The translations under genes and the position numbers were made by a program. Positions 16,757 through 26,121 of a stretch of DNA of 39,179 nucleotides are shown in pieces. Within the stretch, counting starts at the first letter, position 1. Each line of letters opens with the position of its first letter. Origin of the DNA: an uncultured Gemmatimonadota bacterium (GTDB taxonomy: Bacteria > Latescibacterota > UBA2968 > UBA8231); the NCBI GenBank assembly GCA_903893785.1, contig CAITNQ010000144.1, forward strand, positions 1 to 39,179. The letters are read 5' to 3'. The notes beneath the pieces were generated by a model. The model had not been told where the DNA came from. It did no database searches and saw nothing but the letters and a program-made list of their open reading frames with translations.

Positions 16757-18001
16757 TCAGTCATGGCGCAGGGCTTCGGCCGGATCGACCTGGGCGGCCC
16801 GGCGGGCCGGGAAGAACCCGGCAAGCAGGCCAACCAGGCCCAGCAGCCCGATGACGATCAGCGCCACCTGCGAGGAGAGCACCGGGACCGGCCGTCCCAC
16901 AAAGGTGAAGAACTCGCCCTCCATGGGGATCTGGTCGACCAGTTTGACCAGGGCGTGGGTGGCCGCCAGGCCCAGGGCCCCGCCCACGCCAGTGGCCAGC
17001 AGCCCTTCCAGGACATACTGGCCCAGTACCTGCCAGGATCGCGCGCCCACCGCCACGCGGATGCCGATGTCGCGGGTCGCCCCGCTGACCGAGACATACA
17101 TCACGTTGGCGATGCCCACGCCGGCGACAACCAGGGTCAGGCCGCCCACCACGCCCAGGACAATCTGCAGGCCGCCGAAGACCAGACCGGTAACGCGCTG
17201 CTGCTCCTGGGTGTCCCAGATGTTCAGCAACTCCTTGTCCTCGGGGTTCAGGCCGCGGCGCCGGGCGATCACTTCGCGCAGTTGCTGCTGCATGGCCTGC
17301 ATGTCCTCGGGACGCTTGGGTTTGGCCACCAGATTGGCGTAATCGCGTCGGTCAAACAACAGCTGGAAGGTGGTGATCGGGATCCAGGTGCCGTCGCGGT
17401 CCGGTCCGCCGTAGGTCGAGGTCTGGAACTTGCGCTGCATCACGCCGACCACGGTGAATTCCCGGCCGGCGATCTCCAGCGTCTGACCCACCGGGTCAGA
17501 CCCCTCGCCATAGAGCTCCTTGGCCACCTGCGGACCGATCACGGCCACACGACGGCGTTGCGCCAGGTCGATCGGGTCGATGAAGCGCCCGCCGGCCACC
17601 GGCAGGATATGACGCATCTCGCCGTAGTCCGGGTGCACTCCCATCACCCGGCTGGAGCGGAACCGCTCCCCGTGGCGCAGCTGGGGATAGGCGTTCCCTT
17701 CGCCGCTGAGACTGGCCATCTCGGGGATTGCCCGCCGCAGCAGATCAATGTCGTCGGGTACCAGGCGCACCGGGTACCCCTCAGGCAGGCCCCCGTAGGC
17801 CTTCGAGGTCTGCCCCGGCCAGACGATCACGATGCCTTCGCCCATGCCGCGGTCGGAACGGGCAAAGGTCAGTCGCAGGCCCTCGCCCAGGGCCAGCATG
17901 GTGGTGACCGAAGCCGTCCCCCAGGCAATCGCCAGCACCGTCAGCAGCAGGCGCGTACGCTCGGCGAGGAGTTCGTGCACTACGTGCGCCAAGGGGATCA
18001 T
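16757..18001 (-). CDS. MacB-like permease, second of a pair
   Basis: This 414-residue FtsX/MacB-fold permease has one N-terminal membrane helix (about 15-35, RLLLTVLAIAWGTASVTTML). A large periplasmic domain of about 235 residues follows, then three C-terminal helices with the FtsX motif GATRDIGIRVAVGAR and the ending FFPARRAAQVDPAEALRHD. The ATG at 18001 lies one nucleotide past the preceding permease stop, with GGAGGG just upstream. It is homologous to its neighbour along its whole length (both have GVHPDY, GGRFI and similar), yet the two are clearly diverged. This suggests a heterodimer rather than a recent copy. Confidence 0.9.
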   Translation of the reverse strand: MIPLAHVVHELLAERTRLLLTVLAIAWGTASVTTMLALGEGLRLTFARSDRGMGEGIVIVWPGQTSKAYGGLPEGYPVRLVPDDIDLLRRAIPEMASLSGEGNAYPQLRHGERFRSSRVMGVHPDYGEMRHILPVAGGRFIDPIDLAQRRRVAVIGPQVAKELYGEGSDPVGQTLEIAGREFTVVGVMQRKFQTSTYGGPDRDGTWIPITTFQLLFDRRDYANLVAKPKRPEDMQAMQQQLREVIARRRGLNPEDKELLNIWDTQEQQRVTGLVFGGLQIVLGVVGGLTLVVAGVGIANVMYVSVSGATRDIGIRVAVGARSWQVLGQYVLEGLLATGVGGALGLAATHALVKLVDQIPMEGEFFTFVGRPVPVLSSQVALIVIGLLGLVGLLAGFFPARRAAQVDPAEALRHD

Positions 18002-18002
18002 C

Positions 18003-19235
18003 TCAACCCTCCAAGGCCCGGACCGGATCGAGCCGCGCGGCGCGCCGGGCCGGGAATATGCCCGCCGCCAGACCCACCAGGGCCAGGACCCCGAATGTCG
18101 CCAGACCCACCGATGGCGACAGCTCAGGCTGACCAAGCCACTCCGGCATGGGCAGCAGGTGTACACCCAGGATTACCAGCCCGGAGAAGGACAAACCGAG
18201 CAGTCCGCCCAGCGCCACGATTACCCCGGCTTCGAGCATGACCTGTGCCATGATGTGCCCGTCCCGGGCGCCAACGGCGATGCGGACGCCGATCTCCCGC
18301 GTGCGTTCGCGCACAATCAGGAACATGACGTTGGCGACGCCGATGCCACCGGCCCCCAGGGTCAGCAGACCGCCCATGCCGAACAGGGCTTTCATGCCCC
18401 AGAAGAACCAGGTGGTGAAGCGGTCCATCTCCACCGTGTCCCAGATCGACAGCGTGCCCTCGTCGGTCGGATCAAAGCGAAAGCGACGGCCCAGGTACTG
18501 GTACACCGCCTTCTTCATCGGTTCGGCATCGCCCTTGAGGGTCGGCGTCAGCAGCACATTGCTCACATCGCGGTCGCCCCAGGTCGAGATGAAGGTGGTA
18601 TAGGGTATCTGGGCCCGGTCCGCGTCGGGGCCGGAGTAGTTGGAGGACTGCACCTTGGCTTTCAGCGTGCCGATGACCACGAATGGGCGACCGTCGACCA
18701 GGACCGTGGACCCGATACCGCTGGCGGTGCCAAAGAGTTTCTCACGCAGGGAATTGCCAATGAAGATGCAGCGTCGGCGCTCAGCCACGTCGCGGTCATT
18801 GATAAACCGACCGCCCGGTTCGGGTACCATATTACGCATGATTTCGTAGTCTGGATGGACGCCCGACACGGCGGCCTTGACCCGGTGGCTGCCGTTGGCC
18901 AGCGTGAGCCCCCAGGCGGTCAGCTCCGGCGAGGCCCGGTCGATTTCGGGTACCGCCGCCGCCATGGCGATGACATCGCTGGCTTTCATCTCCACGGCCC
19001 TGCCGGCCTGCATACCGGCGAAGGGCTTGGTCGTCCGGCTGGTCCAGACAATCACCAACCCCTCCCCCATGCCGTGCATGGCTTTGCTGGAGGTGGCCCG
19101 GAAGGCATCGCTGATCGCCAGCAGCAGCACCACTGAGATGGTGCCCCAGGCAATGCCGAACAGCGCCAGCGCCGTGCGCAGCTTCCGCGCGCGCATGTCG
19201 CGCAGGAACTGCTCGATCAGGTCCCAGGCGTACAT
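18003..19235 (-). CDS. MacB-like permease, first of a pair
   Basis: The product has 410 residues and the usual MacB layout: a membrane helix at about 20-42 (RTALALFGIAWGTISVVLLLA), a periplasmic domain and three C-terminal helices. The cytoplasmic motif RERTREIGVRIAVGARDGHI and the end FPARRAARLDPVRALEG are FtsX-family hallmarks. The ATG at 19235 follows the macA stop directly (TAG-ATG with no gap). Only one ATPase gene is present for the two permeases. Confidence 0.9.
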   Translation of the reverse strand: MYAWDLIEQFLRDMRARKLRTALALFGIAWGTISVVLLLAISDAFRATSSKAMHGMGEGLVIVWTSRTTKPFAGMQAGRAVEMKASDVIAMAAAVPEIDRASPELTAWGLTLANGSHRVKAAVSGVHPDYEIMRNMVPEPGGRFINDRDVAERRRCIFIGNSLREKLFGTASGIGSTVLVDGRPFVVIGTLKAKVQSSNYSGPDADRAQIPYTTFISTWGDRDVSNVLLTPTLKGDAEPMKKAVYQYLGRRFRFDPTDEGTLSIWDTVEMDRFTTWFFWGMKALFGMGGLLTLGAGGIGVANVMFLIVRERTREIGVRIAVGARDGHIMAQVMLEAGVIVALGGLLGLSFSGLVILGVHLLPMPEWLGQPELSPSVGLATFGVLALVGLAAGIFPARRAARLDPVRALEG

Positions 19236-20336
19236 CTACTTGATCTCCCGTGTCTCCTTGTCGAGCACCGTGTCGCCCAGGGACACGCCTCCCAGAACCT
19301 CGACCTGGATGCCGTCCGACATGCCGGTCTGTACCTGCCGTTCGATGGCGTCCCCTTTGGGCTGGCGGGGCGGCAGGCGAACGAAGGTGGTATCGCCCCG
19401 GAAGACCAGGGCTCGCTCGGGCAGCACCGGTACCCCTTCGGCGCGGCGCACGATGATATCGGCATTGGCCGAGTACCCGGCGCGCAGGGCCAGACCCGTC
19501 GGCACCTGCAGTTTCTCGATGTCGACCTCGAACACTGTGGCGTTGTCGCGTTGGGTCGACTTGAGGGCGATGCGCTCCAGCACACCGGTCACATGGCTGT
19601 CCGGAAAAGCGCCTACCTTCAGCTGTGCGCCCATACCGGGTCGGATCTTGCCCACGTCGATTTCGTCCACCGTGCCGCGGAAGCGCAACTCGGCCATGTC
19701 GGCCAACTGCATCAACTCGGTGCCCGGCTGGTACGAAGTGAGGGGCACCACGGGGCCGCCGACATCGACGGCGATGTCGAGCACGCGACCGGCCACCGGG
19801 CTGAGGATGATGTTCTCCACCGTGCGGCCGGCCACCACGGCGCGGCCCCGGTCGAGGATGGCCAGCTCCTCCTCGGCCATCTGCCGCTGCAGCGTGGCCT
19901 GGGCGGCGGCCTCCCGGGCCCGGTCCACGTCAGCTTGGGGCGCCAGGCCACGATCCAGCAGGCCCTGGAGGCGACGCAGGTCGGCGTGCCGCTGTGTCTC
20001 GGTGAGGGAGCGCATTTCCAGCGTGCGCTTGGCCTGGGCATACTCCACGGGCGTCGGGTCGGGCCGCACCTCCAGCAGGCGATCGCCGACGCTGACCGAG
20101 TCGCCTTCCTCGACAAAGATGCGGGCCACGGTGCCGGCGATCTTGGCCTTGACAGCCACCTGGTGCCGGGGTGTGATGGCGCCTACGGCCAGGGCCTTCT
20201 CCACCAGGGTGCCGGTGGTGACTACGACGGTCTTGGGGCCCTGGTTGGTGGCATCGGTCCGCAGGTAGAGGTAGCCGGCCACGCCGGCCCCGGCGACCAG
20301 GGCAACAACGAGTAGAATGATCAGGGCTCTCTTCAT
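19236..20336 (-). CDS. MacA/HlyD-type periplasmic adaptor protein
   Basis: The 366-residue adaptor links the inner-membrane permeases to TolC. A single N-terminal membrane anchor covers about residues 4-25. A lipoyl half-motif VKAKIAGTVARIFVEEGDSV is followed by an alpha-helical hairpin (about 95-155) rich in Arg, Glu and Gln. The second lipoyl half starts at NIILSPVAGRVLDIAVDVG, then come beta-barrel and membrane-proximal domains. I chose the ATG at 20336, which has GGAG a few nucleotides upstream; the longer open frame would add a non-typical 34 residues. It is the first gene of the export operon. Confidence 0.92.
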   Translation of the reverse strand: MKRALIILLVVALVAGAGVAGYLYLRTDATNQGPKTVVVTTGTLVEKALAVGAITPRHQVAVKAKIAGTVARIFVEEGDSVSVGDRLLEVRPDPTPVEYAQAKRTLEMRSLTETQRHADLRRLQGLLDRGLAPQADVDRAREAAAQATLQRQMAEEELAILDRGRAVVAGRTVENIILSPVAGRVLDIAVDVGGPVVPLTSYQPGTELMQLADMAELRFRGTVDEIDVGKIRPGMGAQLKVGAFPDSHVTGVLERIALKSTQRDNATVFEVDIEKLQVPTGLALRAGYSANADIIVRRAEGVPVLPERALVFRGDTTFVRLPPRQPKGDAIERQVQTGMSDGIQVEVLGGVSLGDTVLDKETREIK

Positions 20337-20385
20337 GGTGCTCCTCGACCCGTGTCCTGTCCTTGACGCAATGGCGATCCGCGGC

Positions 20386-20402
20386 TGCATCGTGCCGATG
20401 CA
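20386..20402. promoter_or_regulatory. Perfect inverted repeat upstream of macA, possible operator
   Basis: TGCATCG at 20386-20392 and CGATGCA at 20396-20402 form a perfect 7-bp dyad around TGC. It ends about 50 nt upstream of the macA ATG, next to the only AT-containing stretch there (TTTATT when read on the minus strand). This position fits a repressor site over the start of transcription. A second short dyad, GTAGT-GG-ACTAC, lies at 20460-20471. No regulator gene is adjacent, so the binding protein is unknown. Confidence 0.4.
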
Positions 20403-20731
20403 ATAAACGTGCCGTGACCCCTGCCGGCCAGATCCCAAGGGGGAGGCGCAGGGCGATGGGTAGTGGACTACTCAGGCCGTCACCGTTACGACACAGCTAG
20501 TCAGGTGGCGGAGGCCGACCGCATCGGCCGGCATGGGTTCGACCTCAGTGGCCCCGGGACGGGGCTGGGCCCGCCCTGCAGACGGGCGTACCTGGCCCAT
20601 TTGTGGCCTGCTCGGTTCGGCCCGGCGCATGCCCTGCCCGCCAGTGCGCCGCCCGGGCCGGGCCTGCGCGCTGCCGCAGCCCGGGGGCCGCAGTCGGCAG
20701 CGCTGGCCGTCCCTGGGTGCCGGTAGGCGGC

Positions 20732-20771
20732 GCTGGACCCGGTGCAGGCCGGGCTGGACCCGGTGCAGGCC
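20732..20771. repeat. Two copies of a 19-bp unit, period 21 bp
   Basis: GCTGGACCCGGTGCAGGCC occurs at 20732-20750 and again, identical, at 20753-20771. It lies about 70 nt before the SGNH hydrolase start. Function is unknown. Confidence 0.85.
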
Positions 20772-20840
20772 GCCGGCTATCTTGGCGCCCGGCGGGGCCG
20801 CCGTAGGGCGGACCGCGGGTAGACCGAGAGAGGAGACGCC

Positions 20841-21485
20841 ATGGGCGAGTTATGGATGCGTGACGGGGACCGGATGCTGTTCATCGGCGACAGTATCACT
20901 GACTGTGGCCGCCGCGGCGCCGAGGCGCCGCTGGGCGGTGGCTATGTGCGCTGGTTCACCGACCTGGTGACCGCCGCAAAGCCATCTTTGCGTGTCAGTT
21001 ACTTTAACAAGGGGATCAGCGGGAACCGGGTCACGGATCTCCTGCATCGGTGGCAGGACGACGTGATCTACCACCGCCCCGACCGGCTGTCGATCAAGAT
21101 CGGCATCAACGATCTGCACTCGCACCTGGGCGGCGCTCCGGACTCCGTGTCGCCCGAGCGCTTCGCTGAGGTGTACGACCGGATTTTGGCCTGGACGCGG
21201 ACCGAACTGGGCTGCCCGGTGGTCCTGCTGACGCCGTTCTACATCTCCACCGACCGCAGCGGACAGACCTTTCGCAGTCAGGTGCTCGAGCTGATCCCGG
21301 CCTATATCCAGACGGTCGAGCGCCTCAGCGTCGCCTACGGCACCCGGCTGGTCCGGCTGCACGAGGTGTTTCAAGAGCAGCTGAAATACCGCGACGCCGA
21401 CACCTTCTGCCCGGAGCCCGTGCACCCCAATCCCACTGGCCACCTGGTCATTGCCCAGTCACTGCTGGCAGCCTTGACTGACTGA
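20841..21485 (+). CDS. SGNH/GDSL-family hydrolase (esterase-like)
   Basis: The 214-residue protein has SGNH block I FIGDSITDCG (nucleophile S18), block II GISGN (58-62), block III IGINDLH (N90) and block V PEPVHPNPTGH. The block V His is H195, but the residue three before it is Glu192 rather than the usual Asp. No signal peptide is visible, so it is likely cytoplasmic. The start is supported by GAGAGGAG upstream of the ATG at 20841. SGNH enzymes cleave or transfer acyl esters on lipids, sugars or glycans; the substrate is not readable here. It stands alone. Confidence 0.85.
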   Translation: MGELWMRDGDRMLFIGDSITDCGRRGAEAPLGGGYVRWFTDLVTAAKPSLRVSYFNKGISGNRVTDLLHRWQDDVIYHRPDRLSIKIGINDLHSHLGGAPDSVSPERFAEVYDRILAWTRTELGCPVVLLTPFYISTDRSGQTFRSQVLELIPAYIQTVERLSVAYGTRLVRLHEVFQEQLKYRDADTFCPEPVHPNPTGHLVIAQSLLAALTD

Positions 21486-21557
21486 ACCGAGCCGCGGGCC
21501 TGGCCCGTGCGTGACAGCACGCCGGCGCGCCGCCCACGGGACGCGGGGTTGGGACTG

Positions 21558-21599
21558 ACTGCCAATGTTGTTGGCAAAAGCGCCATGGCGTTTGGCAGT
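21558..21599. other. Nested inverted repeats after the SGNH gene
   Basis: ACTGCCAA (21558-21565) pairs with TTGGCAGT (21592-21599). TGCCAA of the same arm can also pair with TTGGCA at 21571-21576 across 5 nt. The self-complementary CGCCATGGCG (21581-21590) lies between them. Alternative hairpins are thus possible. It lies about 75 nt past the hydrolase stop, so a terminator-like or RNA-stabilising role is plausible; there is no U-tract. Confidence 0.5.
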
Positions 21600-21661
21600 T
21601 GGGCGTCGCCTTCGGCCATGGCCGGCACGGCCAGCCGGCCTGGCCCAGCGCCCGGGCGCGA

Positions 21662-21822
21662 CGACCGGCAGGGTAACCCGTCGGCGGGGCAACGGCATGA
21701 CGGCCGGTGGATGGCCCGACCGGCAGGGTAACCCGTCGGCGGGGCAACGGCATGACGGCCGGCGGATGGCCCGACCGCAGGGATGCTCTTCCGCCGGGGC
21801 AACGGTATGGCGGCCGGCCGAT
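21662..21822. repeat. 55-bp tandem repeat, about three copies
   Basis: Units start at 21662, 21717 and 21772, each beginning CGACCG. The first two differ by a single base as far as I can see (GGTGGATGG against GGCGGATGG). The third is degenerate. The unit contains GGTAACCCGTCGG and CGGGGCAACGG. It lies in a convergent intergenic space and has no convincing coding frame. Confidence 0.85.
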
Positions 21823-22015
21823 AGCGATCGACCCAGCCCTGCGGCCGGGTTACCAGGCTGCCGCGCCGTGCCGCCTGCCGGTGCGGGCTGTGCGGGCACG
21901 GCAGAGCAGTCTGTCAGGCGCGCCACCGGGGCGACCACCGGTTAACCCGATGGCGCGGCACGGATCGGACCCGGTCAGCGCCGCGCCATCCTGAGCCCGG
22001 GCGCGGCGCTGGCGT

Positions 22016-25000
22016 CTACGCCCGACGAGCCCAGTCGGCCGCGTTCTGGAACATTCGCAGCCAAGGGCTGGCTTCGCCGCGCCAGTCAGCCGGTCGCCAG
22101 GAAAGCTGCAGGTTGCGGAACACTCGCTCCGGGTGGGGCATGACAATGGTGGCGCGACCGTCGGTGCTGCACACCCCGGTCAGGCCACCGGGACTGCCGT
22201 TGGGGTTCAGCGGGTAGCGCTCGGTGGGGCGGCCCCGGTGGTCGACGTAGCGCAGGCACAACTGCTGACCGGCCTCCAGGCGGGCGGCATCGTCGGCGTC
22301 GCCAAACTCCACCCGGCCCTCGCCGTGGGCGCAGGGGATGGGCAGTTGCGAACCCGCCATGTCGCGCAGCAGGATGGAGGGGCTGTCCAGCACCTCGACG
22401 GTCACATAGCGGGCCTCAAAGCGCTCCGACAGATTGCGGCGGAAACGAGGCCAGGCCGCGGCGCCGGGGATCAGCGCCTTCAGGTGCGACAGCATCTGGC
22501 AGCCGTTGCAGACGCCCAGGCTGAAGGTGTCCGGGCGGGTGAAGAAGGCGGCGAAAGCTTCCCGGAGGGAGTCGTTGTACAGGATGGTCCCGGCCCAGCC
22601 CGCGCCCGCGCCGAGCACGTCGCCGTAGCTGAAGCCGCCGCAGGCCACCAGACCCCGGAATCGCTCCAGCGTCACCCGGCCCGACAGCAGGTCGGTCATG
22701 GTTACGTCCACGGCGTCGCAGCCGGCAGCGGCGAACGCCGCGGCCATCTCCACCTGGCCGTTGATGCCCTGCTCGCGCAGGATCGCGACGCGGGGGCGCG
22801 GCAGTCCGGTGGTCGAGGGGCGCACCGCGTGCATCACCCGGAAGGTCATCCCCGGATCTTCGTCGTCGGCCGTTGATTCGTACTCCTGCCGGGCGCAGGC
22901 CGGGTTGTCGCGTTGCGCCTGCATGCGGTAGGTCAGTTCGGCCCAAGCCCCGTGCAGGGCGGTCACCGGCAGGTCCAGCAGCTCCTGCCCCTCGCGCAGG
23001 CAGCGGACGCGGCCGGTGGCGGTGGGGGCACCCAATGAGTAGACCATGGCCTCCAGCCCGTGGCCTGCCAGGATGGCCCGCACCGCGGTTTCGTCCTCGC
23101 CGCGCACCTGCAGCACGGCGCCGATCTCCTCGGCAAACAGCACGGCGAGGCTGTCACTGTCGAACTCGCCCAAGTCGAAGGTCAGGCCGCAGTGGCCGCC
23201 GATGGCCATTTCGGCCAGCGTGACCAGCAGGCCGCCGTCGGACCGGTCGTGGTAGGCCAGCAGCAGCCCGGCGGCCACCAGGTCCTGCACCGCGCCGAAC
23301 AGCGCCCGCACGTCGGCGGCTTCGACGTCCGGGGGTTGGTCGCCGATCTGGCTGTACACCTGCGCCAGGCACGAACCCCCCAGCCGATGGCGGCCTCGGC
23401 CCAGGTCAACCAGCAGCAGGCGGCTGTGCAGTTCGGGTTTGAGGTCCGGGGTGACGGTCAGGCCCACGTCCTCCACCGGCGCGAATGCCGACACCACCAG
23501 GCTCAGTGGCGCCACGATACGCTGTGTCGTCCCGGCGCTGTCCTGCCAGACAGCGCGCATCGACAGACTGTCCTTGCCGACCGGGATGGCGACGCCTACG
23601 GCGGGGCAGAACTCCAGTCCCACGGCGCTGACGGTGTCGAACAGCGCCGCGTCCTCGCCCTCTTCGCCACAGGCACACATCCAGTTGGCCGACAGTTTGA
23701 CGCGGCCGATGGGGCCAATGGCCGCTGCGGCAATGTTGGTCAGGGCCTCGGCCACCGCCAAGCGACCCGAAGTTGGCGCGTCGATCAGCGCCACCGGAGG
23801 CCGTTCCCCCATGGCCATGGCCGAGCCTCGATGGCCGGTGAACGAGTGGGCGGTCACGGCCACGTCGCTGATCGGCACCTGGTACGGGCCGACCATCTGG
23901 TCGCGCGCCACCAGACCGGTGACCGTACGGTCGGCGATGGTGATCAGGAAGGTCTTCGCGGCCACGGCGGGGAAGCGCAACACCCGGGCCGTGGCCTCGG
24001 CTACCGAGACACCTCGCAGATCTAGCGGGGGTGGGTTGGGGCGGCGTCGGGTCACGTCACGGCGGAGGCGCGGCGGCCGCCCCAGCAGGACACCCAGGTC
24101 CAGATTGTCGATTGGGTTGTTGCCGAAGAGATCGTCGTGAACCGTCAGATGGCCGTCGCCGGTGACCTCGCCGATGACCGCGTACAGGCAGCGTTCGCGT
24201 TCTGCCAGCGCGGCAAAGGTCGGTAGATCCTCGTGGCCGACGATGAGCACGTAGCGTTCCTGGGCTTCGTTGCACCACAGCTGCATCGGGCTCATGCCCA
24301 TGTCCGCGCTGTGGATGGCCCGCAGTTCGAACCGCGCGCCCACTTCGCGCACCAACTCGGGGCAGCCGTTGGACAGGCCACCCGCTCCCAGGTCGTGGAT
24401 GGCGACGATCGGGTTGGCCGTTCCCAGCTCGACACACCGGTTGATCAGCTCCTGGCAGCGGCGCTGCATCTCCGGGTTGTCGCGCTGCACGGAGGCATAG
24501 TCCAGGTCTTCATGGCTGGTGCCGGCTTCCATGCTCGAAGCGGTCCCGCCACCCAGGCCGATCAGCAGGGCGGGTCCGCCGATCTGGACGACGCGGTCGC
24601 CTGGCCGTGGCACGCGTTTCTCGACGTGCTCGGCGTCGATCAGCCCCACGCCGCCGGCCACCATGATGGGTTTGTGGTAACCGCGGTAGCGCCCCTCGAC
24701 CACTTCCTCAAGAGTGCGGAACAGGCCGCACAGGTTGGGGCGGCCGAACTCATTGCCGAAACCGGCGCCGCCCAACGGGCCCTCGGTCATGATCGCCAGC
24801 GGGGTGGCCAGTCGGCTCGGGAACTCGGCGAAATCCCGCTCCCAGGGCTGCGGCAGGCCAGGCAACCGCAGGTGCGAGGTGTAGAATGCCGCCAGGCCCG
24901 CCTGGGACTGGCCTCCAATGCCGGCCGCGCCCTCATCGCGGATCTCACCCCCGACGCCGGTGGCCGCTCCCGGGTAGGGAGAGATGGCCGTCGGGTGGTT

Positions 25001-25873
25001 GTGGGTCTCGACTTTGATCAGCACATGGACCCGTTGGTCGCGGCTCTCATACTGGTGCTCCGGCCCGGTGGGCCGGAAAACCGCGGAGCGGAAGCCGGCG
25101 ATGATGCCGGCATTGTCCTCGTACGCCTTGACGCAGCCTTCCGGATGTGCGGCGTGGGTAGCGCGGATCATGTCGAACAGGCTGTGGCGCTGTTCTTGGC
25201 CGTCGACCACCCAGCTGGCGTTGAAGATCTTGTGGCGGCAGTGCTCGGAATTCACCACCGCGAACATCATTAACTCGACATCGGTCGGGTCGCGGTCGAG
25301 TTCGGCGAAAGCCCGGGCGAAGTACGTCATCTCGTCGGCCGACAGGGCCAGACCCAGGTCGCCGTTGGCTCGCTCAAGGGCGGCCTGGCCGGCCTGGCGC
25401 AGGGGAATCCGGCCCAGCGCCCGGGGAGCTACTTCCTGGAACAGCACGGCCGGATCGTCGATCACGGCTTCGGTCATGCGGTCGTAGAGCCAGGGAAGCA
25501 GCGGCTGCAGGTCCTGGCGCCGCAGGCCGGCACCGGCGAACTGGAAGCAGACGCCCCGCTCAACGCGCGTGACGGCGCTGAGGCCGCAGTGGTGCAGGAT
25601 CTCGGTGGCCTTGCTGGACCAGGGCGAGAGGGTCCCCGGACGCGGGCTCACCATCACGCGCAGCGGGTTGGTTGCGGGCAGGGGACCCTCGGCGGCCAAC
25701 AGCGCGGCCACGCGCTCCTCTTCGGCGGCGTTCAGCGGCCGGTTGGCGTGCAGGGCGTAGAAGTGGGCTGTCTGCAGGGACGCCACCGATGGCACTGCGG
25801 CGCGACACCGTTCCGCCAGCGGATGGAGACGGAACGCGGACAACGCAGCGGAACCCTGATACACGGTCAGCAT
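22016..25873 (-). CDS. purL: Phosphoribosylformylglycinamidine synthase, long single-chain form
   Basis: The enzyme converts FGAR, ATP and glutamine to FGAM in purine synthesis. At 1285 residues this is the long form that fuses the PurS-like, synthetase and glutaminase parts; E. coli PurL has 1295. The synthetase core shows [22 protein letters not shown] and the second-half HDRSDGGLL. The glutaminase domain has its nucleophile Cys at about 1122 ([10 protein letters not shown]), HGEGR around 1183 and HPE around 1247-1249. The start ATG at 25873 lies about 40 nt from a good sigma70-like promoter. No other purine gene is near. Confidence 0.96.
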   Translation of the reverse strand: MLTVYQGSAALSAFRLHPLAERCRAAVPSVASLQTAHFYALHANRPLNAAEEERVAALLAAEGPLPATNPLRVMVSPRPGTLSPWSSKATEILHHCGLSAVTRVERGVCFQFAGAGLRRQDLQPLLPWLYDRMTEAVIDDPAVLFQEVAPRALGRIPLRQAGQAALERANGDLGLALSADEMTYFARAFAELDRDPTDVELMMFAVVNSEHCRHKIFNASWVVDGQEQRHSLFDMIRATHAAHPEGCVKAYEDNAGIIAGFRSAVFRPTGPEHQYESRDQRVHVLIKVETHNHPTAISPYPGAATGVGGEIRDEGAAGIGGQSQAGLAAFYTSHLRLPGLPQPWERDFAEFPSRLATPLAIMTEGPLGGAGFGNEFGRPNLCGLFRTLEEVVEGRYRGYHKPIMVAGGVGLIDAEHVEKRVPRPGDRVVQIGGPALLIGLGGGTASSMEAGTSHEDLDYASVQRDNPEMQRRCQELINRCVELGTANPIVAIHDLGAGGLSNGCPELVREVGARFELRAIHSADMGMSPMQLWCNEAQERYVLIVGHEDLPTFAALAERERCLYAVIGEVTGDGHLTVHDDLFGNNPIDNLDLGVLLGRPPRLRRDVTRRRPNPPPLDLRGVSVAEATARVLRFPAVAAKTFLITIADRTVTGLVARDQMVGPYQVPISDVAVTAHSFTGHRGSAMAMGERPPVALIDAPTSGRLAVAEALTNIAAAAIGPIGRVKLSANWMCACGEEGEDAALFDTVSAVGLEFCPAVGVAIPVGKDSLSMRAVWQDSAGTTQRIVAPLSLVVSAFAPVEDVGLTVTPDLKPELHSRLLLVDLGRGRHRLGGSCLAQVYSQIGDQPPDVEAADVRALFGAVQDLVAAGLLLAYHDRSDGGLLVTLAEMAIGGHCGLTFDLGEFDSDSLAVLFAEEIGAVLQVRGEDETAVRAILAGHGLEAMVYSLGAPTATGRVRCLREGQELLDLPVTALHGAWAELTYRMQAQRDNPACARQEYESTADDEDPGMTFRVMHAVRPSTTGLPRPRVAILREQGINGQVEMAAAFAAAGCDAVDVTMTDLLSGRVTLERFRGLVACGGFSYGDVLGAGAGWAGTILYNDSLREAFAAFFTRPDTFSLGVCNGCQMLSHLKALIPGAAAWPRFRRNLSERFEARYVTVEVLDSPSILLRDMAGSQLPIPCAHGEGRVEFGDADDAARLEAGQQLCLRYVDHRGRPTERYPLNPNGSPGGLTGVCSTDGRATIVMPHPERVFRNLQLSWRPADWRGEASPWLRMFQNAADWARRA

Positions 25874-25913
25874 GACGGCCTGCCAGGATGGAGGGAGGAG
25901 CGTTCACGGCGAA

Positions 25914-25942
25914 AATGTAGCGGTGGGTTGACACCGGCTCAA
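25914..25942 (-). promoter_or_regulatory. Predicted sigma70-type promoter of purL
   Basis: Read on the minus strand, TTGAGC (25942-25937) and TACATT (25919-25914) are separated by 17 nt. Each box matches the consensus at four of six positions. Transcription would begin near 25907, giving a leader of about 35 nt before the purL ATG. A plus-strand promoter for sucA is less clear (TTGCCC at 25970 and TATCTT at 25992 are weak). Confidence 0.45.
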
Positions 25943-26121
25943 GCGGCGCCCGGCGCGACCGTGCTGTCTTTGCCCCGCCTGGGGCCGTACGTATCTTAGC
26001 TCACCGTTCCGTGGCTGGGTCGGCGGCCATCTGCCGGCAGTCGCCACGGGCCTCAGCCCCGGATTCAGGGCCCGTTCTGAACCCGTGCGGCGATCACCCC
26101 GGTGCAGCCAGCAGGTACCGC

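Larger units (their letters stand above)
20337..20840. other. Intergenic region between macA and the SGNH hydrolase gene
   Basis: This 504-nt divergent spacer holds the dyads at 20386-20402 and 20460-20471 and a 21-bp-period repeat at 20732-20771. The open frames inside it show no protein-like pattern. I see no RNA gene. It must hold the promoters for both neighbours, but I cannot place -35/-10 boxes with confidence. Confidence 0.6.
21486..22015. other. Convergent intergenic region with palindromes and repeats
   Basis: This 530-nt spacer lies between the ends of the SGNH hydrolase and purL. It holds a nested palindrome (21558-21599) and a 55-bp tandem repeat (21662-21822). I see no gene or RNA gene in the rest. 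Confidence 0.6.

Noticed and set aside
20463..20970. Small plus-strand frames upstream of the SGNH gene
   Set aside because: Translations are Pro/Arg/Ala-rich without motifs and run over repeats; the SGNH start with its ribosome site is clear.
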